NCBI GenBank assembly: GCA_009838645.1
Contig: VXRC01000049.1
Span: 372,001-436,000 of the forward strand
Length of the DNA: 64,000 bases
Direction: 5' to 3'
Source: Gemmatimonadota bacterium
GTDB taxonomy: Bacteria > JAAXHH01
A model generated the notes under the pieces. It was not told where the DNA came from. It was given only the letters and a program-made list of their open reading frames with translations, and did not search any database. The position numbers were made by a program, and so were the translations under genes. Positions 19,368 to 28,375 of the stretch are shown in pieces; the first letter of the stretch is position 1, and each line of letters begins with the position of its first letter.

Positions 19368-22295
19368 CTAATCACTCGATGGCACAGGTTTCACGGCCAC
19401 CGCACAGAACTTGAACTCGGGGATTTTGCCGTCGGGGTCCAGGGCATCGTTGGTCAGGATGTTGGCCGCGGCTTCCTTGAAGTGGAAGGGGATGAAGACG
19501 TTGCCGTCGGCCACGCGGCCGGAAGCCTTCGCTTTCAGCGTTATGGCGCCCCGGCGAGAGGATACGGACACCGGGTCGCCTTCTTCGACGCCCAGGCGTT
19601 CCAGGTCCCCGGGCGTCATCTCGACGAAGGGCTCCGGCGAAATGGCGTCGAGGGCCCGGGCGCGGCGCGTCATGGTGCCTGTGTGCCAGTGCTCCAGGAC
19701 GCGGCCGGTATTCAGTACGAAGGGGTATGCGTCGTCCGGCAGTTCGTCCGGCGGCGCGAAGGATACGGGCGTGAACCGGCCACGGCCCCGGGGAAAGGCG
19801 CCGGTGAACAGCACGGGTTCTTCCAGGGGCCAGACCACGGTTTCCCGTTCCATCGCCTCGTAGGTGATGCCATTGAATATCGGGGTCAGCGCGACGATCT
19901 CCTCCCAGACCGATTCCGGTCCGTCGTATGCCCAGCGCGGGCCGCTCCCCCCCTGTTCCATGCGAATCATCCGGTTGGCCAGGTCGATCAGGATGTCCCC
20001 GTCCAGGCGGGCCTCGCCAGGCGGATCGATCGCCTGCCTGCCAATCTGCACCATGCGGTTCGTGTTGACGTAGGTGCCCCGCTTCTCCGCCGCGGTGGAG
20101 GCGGGCAGAATCACGTCGGCGAACTCCGCGGTCTCCGTCAGGAAGACGTCCTGCACGACGAGGAACGAGAGCCGCTGCAGGGCCTTTCTGACCTTGTTCA
20201 TGTTCGGGTCCGAAAGGAAGGGATTCTCGCCCATCATGAGCATGCCCGCGATGCTTCCGTCGAGGGCGCCGTGCATGATTTCCACGACCGTCAGTCCGGA
20301 GTCCGGATCGAGCGCGGTATCCCATGCCTCCTCGAAACGCTTTCGCACCTGCGGGTCGTCCGCGGACTGGTAGCCGGGATAGAACCTCGGAATCAGTCCC
20401 ACGTCCGAGGCGCCCTGCACGTTGTTCTGGCCCCGCAGCGGGTGCAGGCCCGTACCCCGTCGGCCGATGTTGCCCGTCATGAGGCAGAGGGAGATCAGTG
20501 CCCTCGCATTGTCCGTGCCGTTGACGTGCTGGCTGATGCCCATGCCCCAGAAGATCATCGCGCGCTCCGCCCGGCCGTACTCCAGGGCAATCTCCTCGAT
20601 TACCGTAGGCGGAACGCCCGTGATCCGGGATGCCATCTCGGGCGTATAGCGTGCCAGGAAGGGTTCCAGGGCCTCGAAGCGTTCGGTGCGGCGCGCGATG
20701 AAGTCCCGGTCCTGCAGGCCCTCCCGCAGGATCACGTGCATCAGCCCGTTCAGCAGCGCGATGTCCGTGCCGGGCTTGAACCGCACGTACCGGGTCGCGT
20801 GATCGGCAATGGTCGGCCGCCGGGGGTCGAGCACGATCATCCGGACGCCCCGGGCCACGGCCTGTTTCATGTAGGATGCGGCGACGGGGTGGTTGTCTTC
20901 CGTGTTGGAACCGATCACGAATATGACATCGGTTTCAAGGACTTCCTGGAAGGCGTTGGAGACCGCGCCGCTGCCGATCGCCTCGGTGAGTGCCGCCACG
21001 GAAGAGGCGTGACAGAGGCGCGTGCAGTGGTCGACGTTGTTGGTGCCGAAGACCACCCGGATCAATTTCTGAAACAGAAAGGCCTCTTCATTGGTCACCT
21101 TGGCCGAACCGAAACCCGCCAGCGCGCCCGGACCCAGCGAGTTTTTGATCTCCAGCAGCCTGCGCGCCGCCAGGTCCAGCGCTTCGTCCCATTCGGCCTC
21201 GCGGAACACCTCCCGTATGCGGTCGTTCCATTCCGGTGAACGGAGCGAACGGCGGAAGTCCCGGTAGTCCTTGAAGTCCGCCGACAGCGGCTCTTTCGGA
21301 TAGGCGTCTTCCCGGCGGACGAGGGGCCTGGTGAGCCGCTGGGGATGGTGCGTGTAGTCGTAACCGTACCGCCCCTTGACGCACAGCCGGCCCTCGGTGT
21401 GGGTATCGTCCCTGCCGGTGACGCCCTCGATTCGTCCGTTGCGCACGTGGTACGAGATCCCGCAGCCCACGCCGCAATAGGGGCAGATGGAATCGACCCG
21501 CCGCGAATTCTGCTCGGTTTCTTCGGGGTTTTTAGACGCGGCGTCGGGGTCGGTCCCAAGGGTATCGGACCCGTTCGCCGCGGCGTCGGAATCTATCGCC
21601 ACAGAATCGGACCCGTTCGCCACGGAATCGACCAGGCGCTTGTCGGTGAGGGCGCCCGTGGGACAGGTGGCCACGCATTCACCGCAGGAGACGCAGGAAG
21701 ACCCGCCCAGAGGCAGGCCGTTGTCGAAGGCGATACGCGTATCGCAACCCTTGCCCGCTCGACCGATGACGTCGTTCACCTGCACGTCGTCGCATGCGCG
21801 GATACACCGGTCGCACAGGATGCACGCGTTCAGCTCCACCGCGATGACGGGAGAGGACAGATCGGGCCGTATGGGCGGGTTGGCGCATGTGGCGGCGTTC
21901 GAGGATGCGGCGGCGAACCGCGACGGATCGGATCGAAGTTGAACACCCAGGCGTGCGAGTTCATCCTGTTCGGCGGGCTTTCGGCGGACTTCGGCATGCG
22001 GCTGCCCGGCCTCCATCAGTTCCACAAGGGTCCGGCGCGCCCTGCGCACCCGGTCCGTATCCGTGCGCACGGCCATGCCTTCTTCGACCTGCCGGATGCA
22101 GGCCGCCGGCAATATACGGGCGTTTTCCACGTCGACTACGCAGACGCGGCACACGGCAACCGGCTCCAGTTTGGGATCGTGGCAAAGGGTGGGGATGTCG
22201 ATACCGGCGGAGCGCGCCGCTTCCCAGATCGTGGCGCCGGCCGACGCGGTCAGGCTTCTGCCGTCGATGGTCAGCGTGACGGTGCGGTTATTCAT
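19368..22295 (-). CDS. fdhA: NAD-dependent formate dehydrogenase, molybdopterin alpha subunit (Cys type)
   Basis: 975 aa, oxidises formate to CO2. Order: NuoG-like [2Fe-2S] domain (cysteines in TLCHDPKLEPVAVCRVC), 4Fe-4S ferredoxin pairs (CILCDRCIRACDD, CVSCGECVATCP), a repeat-bearing acidic linker, the catalytic 4Fe-4S motif CPYCGVGCGI, the molybdopterin core, and a C-terminal MGD-binding domain. In the active-site segment VDHCTRLCHASS the Mo ligand is Cys, not Sec. Start ATG 22295 overlaps the stop of the beta subunit by 8 bp (ATGAATAA), indicating coupled translation; the longer upstream reading frame is not used. The organisation matches FdsA-type cytosolic enzymes. Confidence 0.95.
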   Translation of the reverse strand: MNNRTVTLTIDGRSLTASAGATIWEAARSAGIDIPTLCHDPKLEPVAVCRVCVVDVENARILPAACIRQVEEGMAVRTDTDRVRRARRTLVELMEAGQPHAEVRRKPAEQDELARLGVQLRSDPSRFAAASSNAATCANPPIRPDLSSPVIAVELNACILCDRCIRACDDVQVNDVIGRAGKGCDTRIAFDNGLPLGGSSCVSCGECVATCPTGALTDKRLVDSVANGSDSVAIDSDAAANGSDTLGTDPDAASKNPEETEQNSRRVDSICPYCGVGCGISYHVRNGRIEGVTGRDDTHTEGRLCVKGRYGYDYTHHPQRLTRPLVRREDAYPKEPLSADFKDYRDFRRSLRSPEWNDRIREVFREAEWDEALDLAARRLLEIKNSLGPGALAGFGSAKVTNEEAFLFQKLIRVVFGTNNVDHCTRLCHASSVAALTEAIGSGAVSNAFQEVLETDVIFVIGSNTEDNHPVAASYMKQAVARGVRMIVLDPRRPTIADHATRYVRFKPGTDIALLNGLMHVILREGLQDRDFIARRTERFEALEPFLARYTPEMASRITGVPPTVIEEIALEYGRAERAMIFWGMGISQHVNGTDNARALISLCLMTGNIGRRGTGLHPLRGQNNVQGASDVGLIPRFYPGYQSADDPQVRKRFEEAWDTALDPDSGLTVVEIMHGALDGSIAGMLMMGENPFLSDPNMNKVRKALQRLSFLVVQDVFLTETAEFADVILPASTAAEKRGTYVNTNRMVQIGRQAIDPPGEARLDGDILIDLANRMIRMEQGGSGPRWAYDGPESVWEEIVALTPIFNGITYEAMERETVVWPLEEPVLFTGAFPRGRGRFTPVSFAPPDELPDDAYPFVLNTGRVLEHWHTGTMTRRARALDAISPEPFVEMTPGDLERLGVEEGDPVSVSSRRGAITLKAKASGRVADGNVFIPFHFKEAAANILTNDALDPDGKIPEFKFCAVAVKPVPSSD
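21564..21621. repeat. duplicated 16-bp segment in the formate dehydrogenase linker
   Basis: An identical 16-bp stretch occurs at 21564-21579 and 21606-21621 (42 bp apart, in frame). It encodes the Ser/Asp/Ala-rich linker between the ferredoxin and catalytic parts of the alpha subunit. The linker looks expanded by imperfect repeats such as NGSD and SVA. Confidence 0.75.
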
Positions 22296-23961
22296 CCGGA
22301 CTGCCCCCGGTTTTCTCCCCATGGCCCACTGGTTGACAGCCGCGCGATGCGAAGGCGGAGGGGAAATGCCGGAGCACCGAGGTAAGGGGCAGTGCGGCGG
22401 CCTGACCCAGGCCGCAGATCGAGGTGAGTTCCATCGTCTCGGCGACGTCCGCCACGGGTTCCAGCGCATCGGGCCGGGCGTCTCCCTCCAGGATCGTGTC
22501 CAGCAACCGGACCAGGTGCGCCGTGCCCGTCCGGCAGGGCACGCACTTTCCGCAGGACTCGTTGCGGAAGAATGTCACCGCGTTCCGGGCCATATCCACC
22601 ATGTCCGTTCCTTCGGCCAGTACGATGACCGCCCCGGAACCCAGCATGGAACCGGCATCGGCGAGCGGTTTGAAATCCAGGGGGATATCCGCCATGGACG
22701 CCGGCAGGAAACCCGATGACGTTCCCCCCGGAGAGAAGGCCATGAGTTCGCGTCCCCCGGCAATACCGCCCCCGTAGTCCCGGATGAGATCGCAGACCCT
22801 GGTTCCGAGTGGTATCTCGTATACGCCGGGCCGGTTGACGTGGCCGCTCAGGGCGATGTACTTGCGTCCAACGGCGCCGTTTACCCCCTGGGACCGGAAC
22901 CAGCCGGTGCCGCGCCGAAGGATAGCGGGCACCCACGCAAAGGTCTCGACATTGTTTATCAGCGTGGGCTGTCCGTGAAGCCCGTGCGTGCCGGGAAACG
23001 GCGGCTTGTTGCGGGGCTCGGCCCTTTTCCCTTCCATCGCTTCGAGCAGGGCCGTCTCCTCGCCGCAGATGTACCCTCCCGGACTGTCGAAGATCTCGAG
23101 GTGAAACGAATGCGCCGAATCCAGCAGGCCGTCTCCCAGGTAGCCGGCCGAATAGAACGCCTTGATCGTCTGCTCGAGCACTTCGCGCTCACGGTCGTAT
23201 TCGTGGCGCAGGAACAGGAATCCCCGATCGGCCCCTACGGCGAGACCGCCCAGGATCAGGCCCTCGACAACGAGATGGGGGTAATGGTATAGGATCTCGC
23301 GGTCCTTGAACGTGCCAGGTTCGCTCTCATCCGCGTTGCAGATCGCGTACTTGACGCCGGACGCCGTCTTTCGTACGAGTTCCCACTTGACGCCGGTCTG
23401 GAATCCCGCCCCGCCCATGCCGCGCAGCCCACTGTCCTTGATGGTCTGCACCAGGCCTTCTGCGTCTCCGCGCGAGACCCAATGTTTCAGGGATTCCGCG
23501 GCCATCGGGTGATCATAGGGATCGATGCATCCCGGATTGACCGCTCGCCGGACGGGCTGGCGGGCGATCTTCCCGTCGGCGGCCAGGCGGGAAACATACC
23601 GGCCGAGTCGCTCCCCGGTCATGGACAGATAGCTGCGGCCGTTGATCGAGACCGCCGGCGCGCCGTCGCACTGGCCGAGACAGGAAACCGCGGAGACCTC
23701 CCACTGGTCCAGGCCGGCATTGCGCACGGATTCCCGCAGGGTCTCCAGCACGTCGCAGGCCCCGTGGAGATGGCAAGAAAGATCGGTACAAACGCGCAGG
23801 TCGGCCGAGGGAGGCGGTTCCAGCCTGAAATGAGGATAAAAGCTGGCCACGCCATGGATCTCGTAAAGCGGAATGCCCTTGCGTTCGGACAGGGATTTCA
23901 ATTCCTCTTCGGGCAGAAATCCGTGACGCGCCTGTATTGCTCTCAGATCATCGATCAACAT
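22288..23961 (-). CDS. formate dehydrogenase beta subunit, NuoE-NuoF fusion
   Basis: 557 aa. Residues 1-130 are the NuoE/FdsG thioredoxin-like [2Fe-2S] domain (CTDLSCHLHGA...CLGQCDGAP). Residues about 150-540 are NuoF/FdsB: an NADH/FMN-binding part with GLRGMGGAGFQTGVKW and the FMN loop NADESEPGTFKDR, then SLBB and a C-terminal 4Fe-4S site (ESCGKCVPCRTGT). It passes formate electrons to NAD+. The separate FdsG and FdsB subunits are fused here. It lies upstream of and overlaps fdhA, and follows the phosphodiesterase gene after 24 bp. Confidence 0.94.
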   Translation of the reverse strand: MLIDDLRAIQARHGFLPEEELKSLSERKGIPLYEIHGVASFYPHFRLEPPPSADLRVCTDLSCHLHGACDVLETLRESVRNAGLDQWEVSAVSCLGQCDGAPAVSINGRSYLSMTGERLGRYVSRLAADGKIARQPVRRAVNPGCIDPYDHPMAAESLKHWVSRGDAEGLVQTIKDSGLRGMGGAGFQTGVKWELVRKTASGVKYAICNADESEPGTFKDREILYHYPHLVVEGLILGGLAVGADRGFLFLRHEYDREREVLEQTIKAFYSAGYLGDGLLDSAHSFHLEIFDSPGGYICGEETALLEAMEGKRAEPRNKPPFPGTHGLHGQPTLINNVETFAWVPAILRRGTGWFRSQGVNGAVGRKYIALSGHVNRPGVYEIPLGTRVCDLIRDYGGGIAGGRELMAFSPGGTSSGFLPASMADIPLDFKPLADAGSMLGSGAVIVLAEGTDMVDMARNAVTFFRNESCGKCVPCRTGTAHLVRLLDTILEGDARPDALEPVADVAETMELTSICGLGQAAALPLTSVLRHFPSAFASRGCQPVGHGEKTGGSPDE

Positions 23962-23985
23962 GAACCGGGTCCGGATAAGAAACGG

Positions 23986-24753
23986 TTACTGGCTGAGCTG
24001 GTGTATCGAGGTCTTCCAGCGCGGGCCGTCGATATCGACGATGCGGAAGGCCGCGGGCTCGTCCGTCGCGATGACGCGGGAGCCGTCCGGCCTGATCACG
24101 GGGTCCTTCCGAAACTGCAGGCCCACACTCGGCGCCGTCAGGACCGTGGCGCAGCCCAGGTCCATGCGGAAGTCATGGTGCACGTGGCCGCACAGAATCA
24201 GACGCAACGCGGCCGCGGCCCCGCAGATGTGCAGAAATCGCTCGTTATCCAACAGGATCAGTTCATCCATCCAGGCAACGCCGACAGGTACGGGCGGGTG
24301 ATGCATGCAGATGACCGATGGCAGGCCGGTAGCAAGCTCTTGCTCCATCCAGTCCAGCTGGTCGTCGTCCAGCCTTCCCGAAACCTCGCCCTCGTCCTGG
24401 GTGTCGAGCACTATAATCCGGTAGCCCGACCGGTTCAGGGAATAGTAATAGGGGGCCGAATCCGCCCCGGTCTCTTCCAGCATGATCATCCGGAAGACCG
24501 GCCTGTAGTCGTGGTTGCCCAGGGCCATGTGACAGGGAAAACGAAGACGGGTGAGGATGTCCTTTAAGGCCCGGTAGGATGCTTCGGTTCCGTCGTTGCT
24601 CTGGTCGCCCGTCATCACGACGAGATCGGGTGAGGGGCTCAACCGGTTGACGGCGTTCACGGCGGCCCGAAACCGTTCCAGGGTATCCTGTCCGTGCACG
24701 GGCTGTTGTTCCGCGGGAACGATGTGGGGATCGGAAAGTTGGACGATGCGCAT
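23986..24753 (-). CDS. calcineurin-like metallophosphoesterase (CpdA-type 3',5'-cyclic nucleotide phosphodiesterase)
   Basis: 255 aa. The dinuclear-metal signature motifs occur in order: D-x-H in QLSDPHIV (residues 6-11), GDQSNDG, GNHD and the late GHVHHD. Length and spacing match class III cyclic-nucleotide phosphodiesterases such as CpdA, but other small phosphoesters are possible. It starts 3 bp after the pepA stop and precedes the formate dehydrogenase genes, so it is in the middle of a leftward operon without an obvious functional tie. Confidence 0.88.
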   Translation of the reverse strand: MRIVQLSDPHIVPAEQQPVHGQDTLERFRAAVNAVNRLSPSPDLVVMTGDQSNDGTEASYRALKDILTRLRFPCHMALGNHDYRPVFRMIMLEETGADSAPYYYSLNRSGYRIIVLDTQDEGEVSGRLDDDQLDWMEQELATGLPSVICMHHPPVPVGVAWMDELILLDNERFLHICGAAAALRLILCGHVHHDFRMDLGCATVLTAPSVGLQFRKDPVIRPDGSRVIATDEPAAFRIVDIDGPRWKTSIHQLSQ

Positions 24754-24756
24754 GGA

Positions 24757-26316
24757 TCAGCTTTTCCAGTCCTTTACCAGTTGCAGCAACAGGCGCACCC
24801 CCACTCCCGTGGCTCCTTTCGGGCAATATGGCTTGCCCGCATCCGTATATGCGGTCCCCGCGATGTCCAGATGTACCCAGGGACGTTCGATGAACTTCGC
24901 CAGGAACGCGCCCGCGGTCAGTGCGCCGGCCCACCGTCCCCCGGTGTTCTTCACGTCGGCGATATGGCTCTTGATCTGGTCGTGGTATTCCTTCCACAGC
25001 GGAAGCGGCCAGACCCGTTCTCCCGCGGCCTCTCCGGCGGACTGTACCCGGTCCTGCAACCCGTCGTCGTTGCCCATCATCCCGGTCGCGGCATAACCGA
25101 GGGCGACGACGCACGCCCCCGTCAACGTGGCCAGGTCGATCACCGCGGCCGGGCTGTACCGATCCGCGTACTCCAGGGCGTCGGCGAGTACGAGGCGCCC
25201 TTCGGCGTCTGTGTTGATCACTTCGATCGTCTTGCCCGTGCGGGTCGTTATGATGTCGCCGGGTTTCAGCGCCCTGCCGTCCGGGAGGTTTTCGGTGGCC
25301 GGAACGAGTCCCACCACGTGCAGGGAAGGTTTCGACAGGGCGATGGACCGCATCGCGCCGATCACGGCGGCCGCACCGGACATGTCGTGCTTCATTTCCT
25401 CCATGCCGCCGCTCGATTTGATGGATATACCTCCGCTGTCGAAGGTGATGCCCTTGCCGATGAATACGAGCGTATCCGTCCCGTCGGACGCTTCACCATG
25501 TTCCAGCACGATAAAGCGAGGCGGCTCCTCGCTGCCCGCGTTGACGGCGAGCAGGGCGCCCATGCGCTCCTTTGCGATGTCCTTCCGCGTCAGGACGCGG
25601 CAATTCAGTCCAGTTTCCCCGGCCATCTTCCGGGCGGCGGCGGCCAGCTTGCGCGGGGTCATCGCATTGCCGGGCGCGTTGGAAAGATCCCGTGCCATGG
25701 TCGTTCCCTCGGCGCTTATCTGGCCGGCTTCGATCCCGTCCCTGATTTCATAGGCCTGCGCCCGTTGCGGCGTCACGACGGCCACCGAATCGAGCCCGGG
25801 TCGATCTTCATCGCCGGATTTGAAGTCTTCGTACCGGTATGCGCCAAGCAACAGGCCTTCCACCGTGGCCTGCGCGCAATCCCGAAGATCGAATACCGGT
25901 GCGCCGGGTGCGTCCGGTCCATTCGGTCCATCCGGTCCGCCCGGTCCGCCCGATCCGTCCGGCCCGTCCGGTCCGTGCACGACTATGGACAGTTCGGATA
26001 CCCCGAGTTTCAGCGCCCTTCTGACGGCTACGCCGGATGCGCGCCGTGCCGTTTCAAGGGAGAATTCATCGCGCGATCCGAGTCCCACGAGGATAATACG
26101 GCCCGGCGGCGCCTGGCCGAGCGGATACAGCACCGCGACTTCCTGGTCTCCGCCCTTGAAATCTCCCAGTGCCAGCACGTCGCGCAGATACCGGTGCAAG
26201 GCGGATTCAATGACCGCGGCGTCGCTCTCCTCGAGCCGTTCCTCCTTGAACAGCCCAATAATCACAGTAGTGTCGGCTTCCGATCCGATCCGTCCGATTT
26301 TCACGTCTATTTGCAT
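24757..26316 (-). CDS. pepA: leucyl aminopeptidase (M17) with collagen-like insertion
   Basis: 519 aa cytosolic hexameric dizinc aminopeptidase. The catalytic domain has GKGITFDSGGISIK, MKHDMSGAAAV and the family signature NTDAEGRLVLADAL with the metal-binding Asp and Glu. The N-terminal macro-like domain carries an insertion near residue 115-135 made of seven Gly-x-y triplets (GPDGPDGSGGPGGPDGPN), encoded by a 9-bp repeat. The insert falls in the non-catalytic domain and should be tolerated. The gene lies between the FmdB-like gene and the phosphodiesterase. Confidence 0.95.
   Translation of the reverse strand: MQIDVKIGRIGSEADTTVIIGLFKEERLEESDAAVIESALHRYLRDVLALGDFKGGDQEVAVLYPLGQAPPGRIILVGLGSRDEFSLETARRASGVAVRRALKLGVSELSIVVHGPDGPDGSGGPGGPDGPNGPDAPGAPVFDLRDCAQATVEGLLLGAYRYEDFKSGDEDRPGLDSVAVVTPQRAQAYEIRDGIEAGQISAEGTTMARDLSNAPGNAMTPRKLAAAARKMAGETGLNCRVLTRKDIAKERMGALLAVNAGSEEPPRFIVLEHGEASDGTDTLVFIGKGITFDSGGISIKSSGGMEEMKHDMSGAAAVIGAMRSIALSKPSLHVVGLVPATENLPDGRALKPGDIITTRTGKTIEVINTDAEGRLVLADALEYADRYSPAAVIDLATLTGACVVALGYAATGMMGNDDGLQDRVQSAGEAAGERVWPLPLWKEYHDQIKSHIADVKNTGGRWAGALTAGAFLAKFIERPWVHLDIAGTAYTDAGKPYCPKGATGVGVRLLLQLVKDWKS
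25913..25975. repeat. 9-bp tandem array (7 units) inside pepA encoding Gly-x-y triplets
   Basis: Seven 9-bp units of the form TCCGGTCCG with single-base variants, read on the minus strand as collagen-like GPD/GPN/GPG triplets. It is the same unit family as at 5768, 42251 and 47913. Confidence 0.9.
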
Positions 26317-26412
26317 GCGCTTCTGTCCGTATTGGAGCGTTCCGTGGTCCCGTGCCGCAAATCGGGATACCAGTCCGAGTGCACTGCCGTCCAGTGAAGG
26401 GGATTCATGAGA

Positions 26413-26637
26413 TCAATGATGGCATCCGCAGGCTGGTCCACATGGCGCGGAGGGAACGGGTGCCGGGGTTGCCTCGGCGTCTTTTGCCGATACCGCCGTT
26501 GCGAAAGTGGAGAACTTCTTGACCACGTCGTCAGCTGAGCACGTGGGACAGGAAATGCTTTCCGATGCGGCCGCGTTCATTACGAGCATTTCGAAATCCA
26601 AGTCACAAAGGGTGCAGTGGTATTCAAAGACTGGCAT
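26413..26637 (-). CDS. FmdB-type zinc-ribbon protein
   Basis: 74 aa. N-terminal PVFEYHCTLCDLDFE and the second knuckle SCPTCSADDV give the CxxC...CxxC zinc ribbon of the FmdB/CxxC_CXXC_SSSS family. The tail is Ala/Pro-rich, ending in PCGPACGCHH, a Cys-His end common in the family. FmdB-like proteins are putative regulators first noted beside formylmethanofuran and formamidase genes. Here it sits between glcF and pepA. AGGAG lies 11 nt upstream of the ATG. Confidence 0.88.
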   Translation of the reverse strand: MPVFEYHCTLCDLDFEMLVMNAAASESISCPTCSADDVVKKFSTFATAVSAKDAEATPAPVPSAPCGPACGCHH

Positions 26638-26699
26638 GGCAGGATACGCTCCTGTTGGGGTTGCGGCGCCGGGCCGGAGCCCGTTCGCGTTTGATCCGG

Positions 26700-28031
26700 T
26701 TACGCTCCGTCAGATGCGGCTTGCTGAACGTTCACTTCTTCCTCGTGCTTCAGGCGGTAGGCCCGGTCGAGCAGTTCCACCGGGTGAAGCACCTCGATCT
26801 CACCGCCGTCCCGGTTTATGCCGTGCCGGATCTGCAGGATGCAGCCGGGATTGCCGGTGGCCACTACGTCGGGCGCAGCCTGCCTGACGTGGTTCATCTT
26901 GCGCGCGAGCAGCCGGTCCGCCATGGCGGGATGGGTAATGTTATAAATGCCGGCGCTGCCGCAGCACCAGTCCGATTCTTCCAGTTCGACGAGCTCGAGG
27001 CCGGGAATCAGGCTCAGCAGGTCCCGGGGCTCTTCGCGGACGCGCTGTCCGTGGGCGAGGTGGCAGGCATCGTGATAGGCGACCCGTGCCCGGACCGGTC
27101 CCATGTCCTCCTTGACGGGTATCCCTGCGAGAAACTCGTGAACGTCTTTGACCTTGTCCGCAAAGACGCGGGCACGGTCGTGGTAGTCCGGATCCGCGGC
27201 CAGCAGGTCGCCGTACTCCTTCAACTGCGCGCCGCATCCCGCGGCGTTGATGATGACGGCATCCACTTCCGCCCGCTCGAAAGCATCGATGTTCCTGCGG
27301 GCCAGTGATTCGGCCACCACGCGCTCGCCGCTGTGTACCTGCAGCGCGCCGCAGCAGGTCTGGGCCTCGGGAAGGACCACGTCGCACCCGTTTTCGTTCA
27401 ACACGCGGACCGTAGCGGTATTTACGTGGGTGAACATCTCGTTCATCACGCATCCCGTAACCAGCCCCACCCGGTAGGCCGCCGTCTCCCGTGCAGGAGA
27501 GAACGGCCGTAGCTCCGCCTTCATCGAAGCGCTGGGCATGTCAGGCATCATGGCCTCCATGCCGCTCAGGCGGGAAGGTAGCCATTTCGTCAGGCCCAGA
27601 TTGCGCGCGAGTTTTTGTATGCCAAGCGCCTGGTACCAGCGTAAAGGCAGGAAAACCACGGAGAGCAGGAATCGGGACGGCAGCAGACGCTCGAACACCA
27701 GGTTCCGGAAAAGCCGGCCGAGCAAGGGCCGCGGCCGCTTCTCGACGATCTCCGCCCGGGCTGCTTCCACGAGGCTGCCGTAGTGGACACCCGCGGGACA
27801 GGCCGTTTCGCAGGCCCGGCAGTCCAGGCACCCGCTTATGTGCGTCTCGAAGTGATCCGTCAGTTCGATACGCCCGTCCGCGTAGGCCCGCATCAGGTGG
27901 ATGCGGCCGCGGGGGGAGTCCATTTCCACACCGAGTTCGGTATAGGTCGGACAGGCGGGAAGACACAGTCCGCAGTGCACGCAATCCAGAAACTTGTCGT
28001 ATTCGTGTACCAGTCTGTTCTGCGTGCTCAT
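26700..28031 (-). CDS. glcF: glycolate oxidase iron-sulfur subunit-like (Fe-S)-binding protein
   Basis: 443 aa. Two 4Fe-4S ferredoxin motifs (CVHCGLCLPACP at residues 18-29 and CLDCRACETACP) are followed by two CCG-type domains typical of HdrB/GlcF (YHDACHLAHGQR...WCCGSAG and the first TCCGALQVHSGE). GlcF transfers electrons from glycolate oxidation (GlcDE) to quinone. No glcD or glcE lies in this window, so the name rests on homology; a related lactate-oxidation subunit is possible. Start ATG 28031 (MSTQNRLVHEYDKFLDC) is chosen because the longer frame runs through the upstream repeats. Confidence 0.85.
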   Translation of the reverse strand: MSTQNRLVHEYDKFLDCVHCGLCLPACPTYTELGVEMDSPRGRIHLMRAYADGRIELTDHFETHISGCLDCRACETACPAGVHYGSLVEAARAEIVEKRPRPLLGRLFRNLVFERLLPSRFLLSVVFLPLRWYQALGIQKLARNLGLTKWLPSRLSGMEAMMPDMPSASMKAELRPFSPARETAAYRVGLVTGCVMNEMFTHVNTATVRVLNENGCDVVLPEAQTCCGALQVHSGERVVAESLARRNIDAFERAEVDAVIINAAGCGAQLKEYGDLLAADPDYHDRARVFADKVKDVHEFLAGIPVKEDMGPVRARVAYHDACHLAHGQRVREEPRDLLSLIPGLELVELEESDWCCGSAGIYNITHPAMADRLLARKMNHVRQAAPDVVATGNPGCILQIRHGINRDGGEIEVLHPVELLDRAYRLKHEEEVNVQQAASDGA

Positions 28032-28062
28032 GCTATGCGGATTCCGTTCTTGCGCGGGAGGG

Positions 28063-28124
28063 TGCACCGGCCGGCCTATTTGGAAGGATGCATCGGCCGG
28101 TCTATTCGCATCGGTCGGCCTTTT
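28063..28124. repeat. three 18-bp direct repeats upstream of glcF
   Basis: Copies at 28063-28080, 28089-28106 and 28107-28124 share the core GCAYCGGYCGGYCTWTT, spaced 26 and 18 bp apart. They lie in the 5' leader region between the glcF start and its presumed promoter. They could be direct-repeat operator sites or a simple slippage product. Confidence 0.75.
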
Positions 28125-28142
28125 CGGCCGGGTGATGATCGT

Positions 28143-28174
28143 AGTATAACTATAGTTTAACCGTATATTGTCAA
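28143..28174 (-). promoter_or_regulatory. AT-rich promoter/operator for glcF
   Basis: On the minus strand TTGACA (28174-28169) is followed by an AT-rich stretch with possible -10 boxes (AGTTAT at 17 bp, TATACT at 20 bp). A 10-bp perfect palindrome AACTATAGTT (28148-28157) sits between the -35 and the start site, where a repressor could bind. The 28032-28375 gap holds nothing else coding. Confidence 0.45.
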
Positions 28175-28375
28175 GCAGTTTATGGCCATTCCGCAATGTG
28201 AAATAACCCTTCCAAAATCCTCCGTTCGATTTACCTTCTCATGATACGCGCGCTGTTGCGCTTCAGCGTGTCGACGCTCGTTGACGCTCCCACTCTTGTT
28301 GCGCGACCAGGGAACATCCATTACGTAAAACCGTCTTTATTAAAAACTACGAGTCGACAGGAAGGAGCCGATTGC

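Noticed and set aside
20900-21050. Possible selenocysteine in formate dehydrogenase
   Set aside because: The Mo-ligand codon is a Cys codon in VDHCTRLCHASS and there is no in-frame TGA or SECIS-like hairpin requirement.
19341-21239. 632-codon open frame on the plus strand
   Set aside because: Antisense to formate dehydrogenase, which has complete Fe-S and molybdopterin motifs.
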